In this document: piece after piece, positions 32,867 through 41,818 of the stretch
Layout: each line of letters begins with the position of its first letter
Position numbering within the stretch: position 1 is the first letter of the stretch
Assembly: GCF_009600885.1 (NCBI RefSeq)
Contig: NZ_VCLA01000180.1
Coordinates: 44,319 to 108,318, forward strand
Source of the DNA: Streptomyces jumonjinensis
GTDB lineage: Bacteria > Actinomycetota > Actinomycetes > Streptomycetales > Streptomycetaceae
DNA: 64,000 nt
Direction of reading: 5' to 3'
Translations under genes and position numbers: made by a program
Notes under the pieces: model-generated
Database searches by the model: none
What the model was told of the DNA's origin: nothing
The model's input: only the letters and a program-made list of their open reading frames with translations

Positions 32867-34306
32867 GTGACCACCGAGCTGCGTCGTCTGCGCAACTACA
32901 TCAACGGGGAGTTCCGGGACGCCGCCGACGGGCGGACGATCGACGTCATCAACCCGGTCACCGGCGAGGTCTACGCCGCTTCTCCGCTCTCCGGACAGGC
33001 CGACGTCGACGCCGCCATGGACGCCGCCGAGGCCGCCTTCCCCGCCTGGCGCGACACCACCCCGGCCGAGCGCCAGCGGCTGCTGCTGAAGATCGCCGAC
33101 GCGTTCGAGGAGCGCGCCGAGGACTTGATCGCCGCCGAGTCCGAGAACACGGGCAAGCCGCTGGCGCTGGTCCGCAGCGAAGAGGTCCCGCCGATGGTGG
33201 ACCAGATCCGCTTCTTCGCGGGCGCGGCGCGGATGCTGGAGGGCCGCTCCGCCGGTGAGTACATGGAGGGCTTCACCTCCATGGTCCGCCGGGAGCCGGT
33301 CGGCGTCTGCGCGCAGGTCGCGCCGTGGAACTACCCGATGATGATGGCCGTGTGGAAGTTCGCCCCGGCGCTGGCCGCGGGCAACACGGTGGTGCTCAAG
33401 CCGTCCGACACCACCCCCGCCTCCACGGTGCTGATCGCCGAGATCATCGGCTCGATCGTGCCCAAGGGCGTCTTCAACGTCATCTGCGGCGACCGTGACA
33501 CGGGCCGTGCGATGGTCGAGCACCCGACCCCGGCGATGGCCTCCATCACCGGCTCGGTACGGGCGGGCATGCAGGTCGCCACCTCCGCCGCCAAGGACCT
33601 CAAGCGGGTCCATCTGGAGCTGGGCGGCAAGGCTCCGGTCGTGGTCTTCGAGGACACCGACATCGCCAAGGCCGTCGAGGACATCGCGGTCGCGGGCTAC
33701 TTCAACGCCGGACAGGACTGCACGGCGGCCACCCGGGTGCTGGTGCACGAGTCGATCCACGACGCGTTCGTGGAGGCGCTGGCCAAGGCCGCCGCGGAGA
33801 CGAAGACCGGCGTGCCGGACGACGAGGACGTGCTCTACGGCCCGCTGAACAACGCCAACCAGCTCGCCCAGGTCTCGGGCTTCATCGACCGCCTTCCGGC
33901 GCACGCCAAGGTCGAGGCGGGCGGCCACCGGGTCGGCGACAAGGGCTACTTCTACGCCGCGACCGTCGTCTCCGGCCTCAAGCAGGACGACGAGATCATC
34001 CAGAACGAGGTCTTCGGCCCGGTCATCACGGTGCAGTCCTTCACGGACGAGGCGCAGGCCCTGGAGTGGGCCAACGGGGTGGAGTACGCCCTCGCGTCCT
34101 CGGTGTGGACCAAGGACCACGCGCGCGCCATGCGGATGTCGAAGGCGCTGGACTTCGGGTGTGTGTGGATCAACACCCACATCCCGCTGGTCGCCGAGAT
34201 GCCGCACGGCGGCTTCAAGCAGTCGGGATACGGCAAGGACCTGTCGGCGTACGGCTTCGACGACTACACGCGGATCAAGCACGTGATGACGTCGCTCGAC
34301 GGCTGA
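32867..34306 (+). CDS. Gamma-aminobutyraldehyde dehydrogenase-like aldehyde dehydrogenase
   Basis: A 479-residue NAD(P)-dependent aldehyde dehydrogenase: APWNYP, ITGSVRAG, LELGGKAP and the catalytic Cys in NAGQDCTAATR. I chose GTG 32867, 9 bases after AGGAGG; a GTG at 32858 touches the ribosome site. It would oxidise 4-aminobutyraldehyde, the product of putrescine transamination, to GABA. Divergent from lrp and the aminotransferase. Confidence 0.88.
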   Translation: MTTELRRLRNYINGEFRDAADGRTIDVINPVTGEVYAASPLSGQADVDAAMDAAEAAFPAWRDTTPAERQRLLLKIADAFEERAEDLIAAESENTGKPLALVRSEEVPPMVDQIRFFAGAARMLEGRSAGEYMEGFTSMVRREPVGVCAQVAPWNYPMMMAVWKFAPALAAGNTVVLKPSDTTPASTVLIAEIIGSIVPKGVFNVICGDRDTGRAMVEHPTPAMASITGSVRAGMQVATSAAKDLKRVHLELGGKAPVVVFEDTDIAKAVEDIAVAGYFNAGQDCTAATRVLVHESIHDAFVEALAKAAAETKTGVPDDEDVLYGPLNNANQLAQVSGFIDRLPAHAKVEAGGHRVGDKGYFYAATVVSGLKQDDEIIQNEVFGPVITVQSFTDEAQALEWANGVEYALASSVWTKDHARAMRMSKALDFGCVWINTHIPLVAEMPHGGFKQSGYGKDLSAYGFDDYTRIKHVMTSLDG

Positions 34307-34315
34307 CGGACGTAA

Positions 34316-34393
34316 GGGCGTACGTACACCTGTACGTACGCCCGTACGGACTTCGAGCGGGGGCACGGGGAACTCTTCCCCGTGCCCCCGCTC
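34316..34393. terminator. Double hairpin between convergent genes
   Basis: A perfect 13-bp stem (34,316-34,343, 2-base spacer) is followed by a perfect 18-bp stem (34,355-34,393, CTC loop). It separates the aldehyde dehydrogenase from the convergent methyltransferase, so it is probably a bidirectional terminator. Confidence 0.8.
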
Positions 34394-34414
34394 ACCGTTC
34401 GCGGCGGCCGGGCC

Positions 34415-35200
34415 TCAGGGCTTGAAGCCCACCGCACCGTACTGCGCCACCAGCGGCGGTTCGCCCTCGGACGGGTCATGACGCCAGCGGGAGCAGGAGA
34501 CGAGGCCCGGCTCCTGAATCTCCAGGCCGTCCAGGAAAGAGGCGATCTCCGCGCCGGTGCGCGCGGTGATCGGCGGGGTGGCGTTCTCGTTCCAGAAGGC
34601 CATCGCCTCCTCGTTGCCCTCGCCGCCCAGTTCCAGGGTCGGATGGGTCACCACCAGGGCGCTGCCGGAGGGGACCGCGTCCATCAGGGTGCGCACGATC
34701 GTCCGTGCCTCGTCGGTGTCCAGCACGAAGTTGAGAATGCCGAGCATGACGACGGCCACCGGCTGCCGGAGGTCGAGCGTCGGCTCGACGGCGCGCAGAA
34801 TCCCCTGCGGGTCGTGCGCGTCCGCGTCCAGATACTCCGTCACCCCCTCGGCGGAGCCGGTGAGCAGGGCACGGGCGTGCGCCAGCACGATCGGGTCGTT
34901 GTCGACATAGACGATGCGCGTGTCCGGCGCGATGCGCTGGGCGACCTCATGGGTGTTCTCGGCCGTGGGCAGGCCGGTGCCGATGTCCAGGAACTGCCGT
35001 ATGCCGCGCTCGGCGGTCAGATGGGTCACCACCCGTCCCAGGAACGCCCGGTCGGCGCGGGCGACGTCGCCGATGCTCGGATACAGGCCGGTGATGTGGT
35101 CGCCGACCGCGCGGTCGACCGGGTAGTTGTCCTTGCCGTGCAGCCAGTGGTTCCAGACTCTGGCGTTATGGGCGACGTCGGTACGGATCCGGTGGTTCAT
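34415..35200 (-). CDS. SAM-dependent methyltransferase (DUF574/Methyltransf_19 type)
   Basis: A 261-residue protein beginning in the typical way for this actinobacterial family (RIWNHWLHGKDNY-like segment, then FLDIGTGLPT as SAM motif I and VYVDNDPIV as motif II). ATG 35200 has GAGGAG upstream. These proteins are very common in Streptomyces and their substrates are mostly unknown. No obvious link to the polyamine genes. Confidence 0.8.
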   Translation of the reverse strand: MNHRIRTDVAHNARVWNHWLHGKDNYPVDRAVGDHITGLYPSIGDVARADRAFLGRVVTHLTAERGIRQFLDIGTGLPTAENTHEVAQRIAPDTRIVYVDNDPIVLAHARALLTGSAEGVTEYLDADAHDPQGILRAVEPTLDLRQPVAVVMLGILNFVLDTDEARTIVRTLMDAVPSGSALVVTHPTLELGGEGNEEAMAFWNENATPPITARTGAEIASFLDGLEIQEPGLVSCSRWRHDPSEGEPPLVAQYGAVGFKP

Positions 35201-35268
35201 CAGTGCTCCTCGGCCGGGGTGCGGGGCCAGACGGCCCATCATGCCGGAAGGATCAAGCGGGGCCGCCG

Positions 35269-35985
35269 TCAGGGGAGTTGGGCCGGGGCCGCGGTGGAGC
35301 CGCCGAGCACGGAGCGCAGGACGCCGACCCGGTTGGTGGTGATGGAGTCGGCACCCGCGCGGATCAGGGCGCGCATGGTGCGCCGGGTGTCGGCCGTCCA
35401 CGCGGAGACCAGCATCCCGTCCCGGTGGACCCGGTCCACGAGGGCCGGGCTCACCAGCCCGAAGCGGTAGTTGAGCGTGCGCGGCCGGAGCGCGTCGAGC
35501 AGCACCGGGCGCGGCGGGGCGAGAGAGGTCCAGGTCAGGGCGGTCTCGGCGGAGGGGTCCGCGGAGCGGACGGCCAGCATGGTGACCGGGCCCGCGCAGT
35601 AGTAGACCCGCTCGGCCGCGCCCAGGTCCCGGACCGTGCCGACCACCGCCCGCACCGTGTCCGGGGTCGCGCCGGGGAGGTCGATCATCGCCCGGTGGCC
35701 GCCGGGTCCGTCCAGCGCGCTCAGCGCCTCGCTCAGGGTCGGCACCCCGCCCCGGGTCAGGTCCTTGAGCTGGGCGAGGGAGAGCCGGTCCAGCGGCTGG
35801 TCATGGCCCCAGAGCCTGCTCAGCGTGGCGTCGTGGAGCAGCACCGGCACTCCGTCGGCGGTGATCCGCACATCGATCTCGACCGCGTCCGCACCGCTCG
35901 CGACGGCGGAGCGGAGCGACGGGAGGGTGTTCTCACGGACGAGGTACGGATCGCCTCGGTGGCCTACGGCGGTGACGGTACGCAT
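35269..35985 (-). CDS. Glycerophosphodiester phosphodiesterase
   Basis: A 238-residue TIM-barrel enzyme that hydrolyses glycerophosphodiesters to glycerol-3-phosphate and an alcohol. GDPD landmarks are GHRGDPYLVRENTLPS with the catalytic His-Arg, EIDVRITADGVPVLLHD with the metal-binding Glu/Asp and second His, and the closing GADSITTNR. No signal peptide, so cytosolic. Confidence 0.85.
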   Translation of the reverse strand: MRTVTAVGHRGDPYLVRENTLPSLRSAVASGADAVEIDVRITADGVPVLLHDATLSRLWGHDQPLDRLSLAQLKDLTRGGVPTLSEALSALDGPGGHRAMIDLPGATPDTVRAVVGTVRDLGAAERVYYCAGPVTMLAVRSADPSAETALTWTSLAPPRPVLLDALRPRTLNYRFGLVSPALVDRVHRDGMLVSAWTADTRRTMRALIRAGADSITTNRVGVLRSVLGGSTAAPAQLP

Positions 35986-36076
35986 GGGGTCATTGTTCCC
36001 CGTGCGCGCTGGGTCCGGGAGAGACCCGTCCCGAGGCCCGGTGCGGTGGCCGCCAGGCCTCGGCGGTCTGCCGGCC

Positions 36077-37105
36077 TCAGTGGTCCGCGAGCCAGGCGGT
36101 GGTGTACGCGTCGATCTCCTCCGAGATCCGGGCCTTGCCCGCCGGGTCGAGGAACGACGCCCGCACCGCGTTCTTGGCGAGGTCCGCGATGCCCCGCTCA
36201 TCGAGGCCGAGCAGCCGGGCCGCCACCGCGTACTCGCTGTTGAGGTCGGTGCCGAACATCGGCGGGTCGTCGCTGTTGATCGTCACCAGCACTCCGGCGG
36301 CGACCATCTCCTTGACCGGGTGCGCGTCGAGATCGGCGACGGCACGGGTGGCGAGATTGGAGGTGGGGCAGACCTCCAGCGGGATGCGCCGCTCGGCGAG
36401 ATGGGCCAGCAGCGCCGGGTCCTGGGCGGCGCTGGTGCCATGGCCGATGCGCTCGGCCCGCAGCTCGGTGAGCGCGTCCCAGACGGTCTGCGGGCCGGTC
36501 GTCTCCCCGGCGTGCGGCACGGAGTGCAGACCGGCCGCGATCGCACGGTCGAAGTACGGCTTGAACTGGGGCCTGGGCACACCGATCTCCGGGCCGCCGA
36601 GCCCGAAGGAGACCAGGCCCTCCGGGCGCAGATCCAGCGCGAGCCGGGTGGTCTCCTCGGCGGCTTCGAGACCCGCCTCGCCCGGGATGTCGAAGCACCA
36701 GCGCAGCACGACCCCGAGCTCCGCCTCGGCCGCCTTGCGGGCGTCCTCGATCGCCGCCATGAACGCCTTCTCGTCGATGCCCCTGCGGGTCGAGCTGAAG
36801 GGGGTGACGGTGAGCTCGGCGTAGCGGATGTTCTGCCGGGCCATGTCGCGCGCCACCTCGAAGGTGAGCAGCCGCACGTCCTCGGGGGTGCGGATCAGAT
36901 CCACCACCGAGAGATAGACGTCGATGAAGTGGGCGAAGTCGGTGAAGGAGAAGTAGTCCGCCAGGGCCTCGGGGTCGGTGGGGACCTTGGAGTCGGGGTG
37001 GTGGGCGGCCAGTTGGGAGACGATGCGCGGGGAGGCCGATCCGACGTGGTGCACATGGAGCTCCGCCTTGGGAAGACCCGAGATGAAGGGGTGCGGATCG
37101 GTCAT
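36077..37105 (-). CDS. Adenosine deaminase-family protein
   Basis: A 342-residue amidohydrolase. Zinc ligands His17 and His19 lie in ELHVHHVG, the catalytic segment is HAGE, then RIGHG, and the metal Asp is in INSDDPPMF. ATG 37105 follows GGAGGA; a longer frame exists but lacks a ribosome site. It would deaminate adenosine to inosine. The HHVG in place of the usual HLEG/HLDG hints at a paralogue with a different purine substrate. Confidence 0.82.
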   Translation of the reverse strand: MTDPHPFISGLPKAELHVHHVGSASPRIVSQLAAHHPDSKVPTDPEALADYFSFTDFAHFIDVYLSVVDLIRTPEDVRLLTFEVARDMARQNIRYAELTVTPFSSTRRGIDEKAFMAAIEDARKAAEAELGVVLRWCFDIPGEAGLEAAEETTRLALDLRPEGLVSFGLGGPEIGVPRPQFKPYFDRAIAAGLHSVPHAGETTGPQTVWDALTELRAERIGHGTSAAQDPALLAHLAERRIPLEVCPTSNLATRAVADLDAHPVKEMVAAGVLVTINSDDPPMFGTDLNSEYAVAARLLGLDERGIADLAKNAVRASFLDPAGKARISEEIDAYTTAWLADH

Positions 37106-37214
37106 CGATTCCTCCGTGAGCGCTCGGCTGTTCGATTCGGGGATCATCGTAGGCGGCCGGTCCGGCCGCGAGACACTGGCTTAGCATGATCGAACCACGA
37201 ACGGGGGAATGAGC

Positions 37215-38012
37215 GTGTCCGATCACCAGTCCCGGCCTGAGGGCATACCCGGGCCGAACGACAGCGATCCCTGGGCCCCGCCCCAGGAGAGCGCGGCTCG
37301 GGACAGCGCTTCCCAGCAGAGCCCGGCCCAGTACGGTGCCGACCAGCGGAGCGCGGCCAAGCAGAGCCCGGACCAGCAGGGCGCGGCCGACTGGCCGGTG
37401 CGGCAGCAGGGCGCGGACCGCTCCCCGCATGTGCACGATCAGCCGACGATCACCGCGCTGCCCTCGGCCGGTGCCGGTGCCGGTGCCGGTGCCGGTGCCG
37501 GCACTGGCGCGGGCTCGGCGCCCGAGCCGCCCGCCGCCCCCGGGGCGGCCGGTCCCCATCCCTATGGCCATTCCCCCGCCCCCGCCGTGCCGCAGCCCCC
37601 CGCCGGGGACTCCTACGGCAGCGGATATGCCGCGTACCCCGGCTATCAGGGTTATCCGGCCGTCGGCTGGGCGCCGCAGGTCACCCCGTCGAACGGCATG
37701 GGCATCACCGCGATGGTGCTGGGCATCCTCGCCGTCTGTCTCTTCTGCCTCTACGGCGTCGTCAGCGTCGTCCTCGGCATCCTCGCCCTGATCTTCGGCA
37801 TCCTCGGCCGGAAGCGCGTCCAGCGGGGCGAGGCCAACAACGGGGGGATGGCGCTCGCCGGGGTCGTCCTCGGCGCTGTCGGCATCGTCCTCGGCGTGGT
37901 GGTCATCGGTCTGCTGGTGTGGGGAGTGCTCCGGGTGGCCGAGGAGGAACGGGAGCGGGACGCCGAACAGGAGAGCGGATACTCCAGCTCCCTGATCGTC
38001 GAGAACGCCTGA
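37215..38012 (+). CDS. DUF4190-type membrane protein with low-complexity N-terminus
   Basis: About 265 residues. The first 150 are Gln/Ala/Pro/Gly-rich and include a GGTGCC hexamer tract. Two hydrophobic helices follow (MGITAMVLGILAVCLFCLYGVVSVVLGILALIFGILG and GMALAGVVLGAVGIVLGVVVIGLLVWGV), joined by a basic loop, the DUF4190 hairpin. GTG 37215 is better spaced from GGGGG than ATG 37209. Function unknown. Confidence 0.7.
   Translation: MSDHQSRPEGIPGPNDSDPWAPPQESAARDSASQQSPAQYGADQRSAAKQSPDQQGAADWPVRQQGADRSPHVHDQPTITALPSAGAGAGAGAGAGTGAGSAPEPPAAPGAAGPHPYGHSPAPAVPQPPAGDSYGSGYAAYPGYQGYPAVGWAPQVTPSNGMGITAMVLGILAVCLFCLYGVVSVVLGILALIFGILGRKRVQRGEANNGGMALAGVVLGAVGIVLGVVVIGLLVWGVLRVAEEERERDAEQESGYSSSLIVENA
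37470..37499 (+). repeat. (GGTGCC)5 hexanucleotide tract
   Basis: Five exact tandem copies in frame, coding for alternating Ala-Gly in the disordered part of the DUF4190-type protein. Copy number changes would keep the frame. Confidence 0.8.
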
Positions 38013-38165
38013 GCCGAACCGCTCGGTCCGGGCGAGGCTTCGGGCATCGGCAGCTCTCCGCCCGGCGAAGACCCCCGGCTCCGCAGCCCACCGCAGCCCA
38101 CCGCCCGGCAAGGCCCCCCGCCCCTGCTCCGTACCGTCTCCCGACCCCCGCGACCCCCGCCCGGC

Positions 38166-38726
38166 TCAGCCCGCTCCCCGGAGCTCCTCCCGCGCCGCCA
38201 TCAGCGCGAACCCCAGCAGGTTCAGCCCGCGCCACCCGGCCGGATCCTCGGCCCGCTCGTCGTCCGCCGCCAGCCCGATGCCCCACACCCGGTCCATCGG
38301 ACTGGCCTCGACCAGCACCCGGTCCCCGGTGGCCAGCAGAAACTCCCGCAACGCGGAATGCTGACCGAATTTATGCACGCTGCCGGAGCGCACGATCCAG
38401 AACCGCTCGCGCTCCCATATGGCCTGGTCGAAATCGCGCACCAGCCGCCCCGCCCGCTTGGCCAGCGCCGGACTCCCCGCCGTGAGCGCCATGCGCTCCG
38501 CGTCCGCGTCGCCGAACAGCCGGGCCTTGGCCGCCATCATCCAGTGCTCCGCCGTGTCATAACGCACTCCGTCGACCACGAAAGGCGACGGCCACCACTG
38601 GCTGAGGCAGCTCGCCCCGATTCTTCCGTCGCGGCGCGGCGCATGCCCCCAGAAATGCAGGTACTTCACCCGCTCACCGCTGCTGACCTGCTGGATCAGC
38701 TCTTCTCTGGTCAGTTGACTCCCCAT
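38166..38726 (-). CDS. NADAR/YbiA-family protein
   Basis: A 186-residue protein with the NADAR pattern: FWGH near the N-terminus, FVVDGVRYDTAEHWMMAAKARLFGD, and a late VWGIGL. Family members cleave N-glycosidic bonds of riboflavin-pathway intermediates or remove ADP-ribose from nucleobases. ATG 38726 chosen because the domain starts right after it. The 204-base gap beyond has no gene. Confidence 0.82.
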   Translation of the reverse strand: MGSQLTREELIQQVSSGERVKYLHFWGHAPRRDGRIGASCLSQWWPSPFVVDGVRYDTAEHWMMAAKARLFGDADAERMALTAGSPALAKRAGRLVRDFDQAIWERERFWIVRSGSVHKFGQHSALREFLLATGDRVLVEASPMDRVWGIGLAADDERAEDPAGWRGLNLLGFALMAAREELRGAG

Positions 38727-38930
38727 GCACGCGAGTCTCGCACCCGCCACTGACACTCCGTACGGTGAACGGCCCGGTGACACGACAGATGGTCAACCGA
38801 TTCCGTCGCGTAATCAAAAGGCAACTACGGAATCACTTGTCGCCGATCAGGCCCTCTGTCAGGATCGGCACTCAATTCACGCCAGGACCACATCCCGACA
38901 TATCAGCCGGGACCGATGACGGAGAGCGCC

Positions 38931-40436
38931 ATGGGCAACCGCTACCACGTGCCGAACCGCTTCGCGGAGGGTGCGCAGTACATCGGCGGGCGGCTGAGGC
39001 CCGGCACATCCGGACGGACGCAGGCCGTCGTCGACCCCGCGACCGGTGCGCCCGTCCACCGCTATGAGCTGGCCGGACCCGCCGATGTCGACGCGGCCGT
39101 GGCCGCCGCCCGAGCGGCCTTCCCCCGCTGGGCCGGGGCCACCCCGGCGGAGCGCTCGGAGGCCCTGCACCGCTTCGCCTCCGTCCTCGCGGACCGGGCC
39201 GATGAGCTCGCCCGCGCCGAGACCCTCCAGTGCGGCAAGCCGATCCGGCTCACCACCGAGTTCGACGTCCCCGGCACCATCGACAACACCGCCTTCTTCG
39301 CGGGCGCGGCCCGCCATCTCCAGGGGCAGTCCGCCGGGGAGTACAGCGCCGACCACACCTCCTACGTACGCCGTGAGCCCATCGGCGTCATCGGCTCCAT
39401 CGCACCCTGGAACTACCCCCTCCAGATGGCCGCGTGGAAGATCCTCCCGGCCATCGCCGCAGGCAACACCGTCGTCCTCAAACCCGCCGAGATCACCCCG
39501 CTGACCTCGCTGATGTTCGCCGAGGCGGCCACGGACGCGGGCATCCCCGACGGCGTCGTCAACGTGGTCTCGGGCGCGGGCCGGGACGCGGGCGAGCATC
39601 TCGTCGCCCACCCGGACGTCGCGATGACCTCCTTCACCGGCTCCACCGCCGTGGGCCGGAGGGTCGCCGGGCTCGCCGCCTCCACCGTGAAGCGGCTCCA
39701 TCTCGAACTCGGCGGCAAGGCCCCCTTCGTGGTCTTCGACGACGCCGACGCCGACGCCGCCGTCCAGGGCGCGGTCGCCGGGGCGCTCATCAACTCCGGT
39801 CAGGACTGCACCGCCGCCACCCGGGTCTATGTGCAGCGCCCGCTGTACGAGGAGCTGACCGAGGGCATCGCCGATGTGATGGCGACGGTCCGTCTCGGCG
39901 ACCCCTTCGACCCGGCCACCGACCTCGGACCGCTGGTCTCCGCCGCCCACCGCGACCGGGTCGCCGCCTTCGTCGACCGGGCGCGCGGCTACGCCACCGT
40001 CGTCACCGGAGGCAGCGCCCCGAAGAACGAGGGCGCCTACTACCGGCCCACCCTGATCGCAGGCGCGGCCCAGGACAGCGAGATCGTCCAGTCCGAGATA
40101 TTCGGCCCGGTCCTGGTGATCCTGCCCTTCGACTCCGACGACGAGGGCCTCGCGCTCGCCGGCGACACCCCCTACGGCCTCGCCGCCTCCGCCGGGACCC
40201 GGGACGTCTTCCGGGCGGGCCGCGCCACCCGCGAGCTCAGGGCCGGCTGCGTCTGGATCAACGACCACATCCCGATCATCAGCGAGATGCCGCACGGCGG
40301 CTATCGGGCCTCGGGCTTCGGAAAGGACATGTCGGCCTACTCCTTCGAGGAGTACACCCAGGTCAAGCATGTGATGTACGACAACACCGCCGTGGTGCGC
40401 AAGGACTGGCACCGCACCGTCTTCGGCGACCGATAG
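38931..40436 (+). CDS. Gamma-aminobutyraldehyde dehydrogenase-like aldehyde dehydrogenase (second copy)
   Basis: A 501-residue ALDH with APWNYP, FTGSTAVGR, LELGGKAP and catalytic Cys in NSGQDCTAATR, closely similar to the 32,867 enzyme but with a 15-residue C-terminal extension. ATG 38931 follows GGAGAG; ATG 38916 is possible. It is the first gene of a run with potD-potA-potB-potC and an FAD oxidoreductase, so it likely oxidises an aminoaldehyde from imported polyamine. Confidence 0.86.
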   Translation: MGNRYHVPNRFAEGAQYIGGRLRPGTSGRTQAVVDPATGAPVHRYELAGPADVDAAVAAARAAFPRWAGATPAERSEALHRFASVLADRADELARAETLQCGKPIRLTTEFDVPGTIDNTAFFAGAARHLQGQSAGEYSADHTSYVRREPIGVIGSIAPWNYPLQMAAWKILPAIAAGNTVVLKPAEITPLTSLMFAEAATDAGIPDGVVNVVSGAGRDAGEHLVAHPDVAMTSFTGSTAVGRRVAGLAASTVKRLHLELGGKAPFVVFDDADADAAVQGAVAGALINSGQDCTAATRVYVQRPLYEELTEGIADVMATVRLGDPFDPATDLGPLVSAAHRDRVAAFVDRARGYATVVTGGSAPKNEGAYYRPTLIAGAAQDSEIVQSEIFGPVLVILPFDSDDEGLALAGDTPYGLAASAGTRDVFRAGRATRELRAGCVWINDHIPIISEMPHGGYRASGFGKDMSAYSFEEYTQVKHVMYDNTAVVRKDWHRTVFGDR

Positions 40437-40443
40437 CCATCTC

Positions 40444-40517
40444 CGCACCCGTCCTGCAAGCGCCTCCCGCAAGCGCTTCCCGCACCCGTCCTGCAAGCGC
40501 CTCCCCCAAGCGCCTCC
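40444..40517 (+). repeat. Two 37-bp tandem repeats in the potD leader
   Basis: Units start at 40,444 and 40,481 (CGCACCCGTCCTGCAAGCGC) and each contains two AAGCGCcTCCC subunits. They fill most of the 97-base gap between the aldehyde dehydrogenase and potD. Confidence 0.75.
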
Positions 40518-40533
40518 CGAAAGGGCACAGCTC

Positions 40534-41781
40534 ATGGATCCCTACGCGCCCGACGGCATGTCCACGGCCCAGGTCGCGGCGGTACGGCGCACTCTGACCA
40601 GCGGCCGGTCCGCCCTCACCCGGCGTTCGCTGCTCCGCGCCGGCGGCGCCGGCGCCCTCGCCCTCGGCGGTTCCGCCGTGCTGAGCGCCTGCGGCATCCC
40701 GCCCGCCGGACGGGAAGGCAGCGCCGAGTCCTCCGACGACCGGTCCGCCCGGGAGAAGACGGTCGCCTTCTCCAACTGGACCGAGTACATGGACGTCAGC
40801 AAGGACAAGAAGAGCCGCCCCACGCTGGCCGGCTTCACCCGGCGCACCGGCATCAAGGTCAAGTACACCGAGGACATCAACGACAACGTCGAGTTCTTCG
40901 GCAAGATCCAGCCCCAGCTCTCCGCAGGCCAGGACACCGGCCGCGATCTGATCTGCGTCACCGACTGGCTCGCCGCCCGGATGATCCGCCTCGGCTGGGT
41001 CCAGCGGCTCGACGCCTCGCTGCTGCCCCACGCGTACGCCCGGCTCTCCGCCCAGTTCCGTACCCCCGACTGGGACCCGGGCCGCGCCTACTCCTACCCC
41101 TGGACCGGAATCTCCACCGTCATCGCCTACAACACCAAGGCGACCGGCGGGAAGAAGGTCGACTCCGTCGCCCAGCTGCTCGACGACCCCGCGCTCAAGG
41201 GCCGGGTCGGCTTTCTCACCGAGATGCGCGACACCATCGGCATGACCCTGCTCGACCTCGGCAGAGACCCGGCGGACTTCACCGACGCCGAGTACGACGA
41301 GGCGATCGGCCGACTCCAGAAGGGCGTCGACAAGAAGCAGATACGCCGCTTCACCGGCAACGACTACACCTCGGACCTGGGCAAGGGCGATCTCGCCGCC
41401 TGTCTCGCCTGGGCCGGTGACGTCATCCAGCTCCAGGCCGACAACCCGGACATCGCGTACGCCATCCCCGCCGCCGGATACATCACCTCCACCGACAATC
41501 TGCTCGTCCCCGCCGGAGCCGGACACCGGAGCAACGCGACCCGGCTCATCGACTACTACTACGAGCCGCCGGTCGCCGCCCGGCTCGCCGCGTACATCAA
41601 CTACGTCTGCCCGGTCGACGGAGTCGCCGGTGAACTGGCGAAGATCGACCCCGCGCTGGCCGCCAACACCCTGATCCTCCCGGACCAGGAGATGGCCGCC
41701 AGGTCCCATGCCTTCCGCTCGCTGACCAGCGAGGAGGAGAAGGCGTACGAAGAGAAGTTCGCCCGGCTCATCGGCGCCTGA
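40534..41781 (+). CDS. potD: Polyamine ABC transporter substrate-binding lipoprotein
   Basis: A 415-residue PotD/PotF-type protein. The N-terminus has a twin-arginine (TRRSLLRAGG, residues 29-38) and a lipobox LSAC (Cys53), so it is probably a Tat-exported lipoprotein. The mature part has the spermidine/putrescine-binding pattern (SNWTEYMD, DLICVTDWLAARM, YSYPWTGISTVIAYN). It delivers polyamine to PotBC. Confidence 0.88.
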   Translation: MDPYAPDGMSTAQVAAVRRTLTSGRSALTRRSLLRAGGAGALALGGSAVLSACGIPPAGREGSAESSDDRSAREKTVAFSNWTEYMDVSKDKKSRPTLAGFTRRTGIKVKYTEDINDNVEFFGKIQPQLSAGQDTGRDLICVTDWLAARMIRLGWVQRLDASLLPHAYARLSAQFRTPDWDPGRAYSYPWTGISTVIAYNTKATGGKKVDSVAQLLDDPALKGRVGFLTEMRDTIGMTLLDLGRDPADFTDAEYDEAIGRLQKGVDKKQIRRFTGNDYTSDLGKGDLAACLAWAGDVIQLQADNPDIAYAIPAAGYITSTDNLLVPAGAGHRSNATRLIDYYYEPPVAARLAAYINYVCPVDGVAGELAKIDPALAANTLILPDQEMAARSHAFRSLTSEEEKAYEEKFARLIGA

Positions 41782-41818
41782 CCCCCCTGTCCATCCGCAA
41801 CCCCTGGGACCGCGACCC

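Noticed and set aside
37470..37499. CRISPR-like array at the GGTGCC repeats
   Set aside because: Spacer-free hexamer repeats within a coding region; no cas genes in the window.
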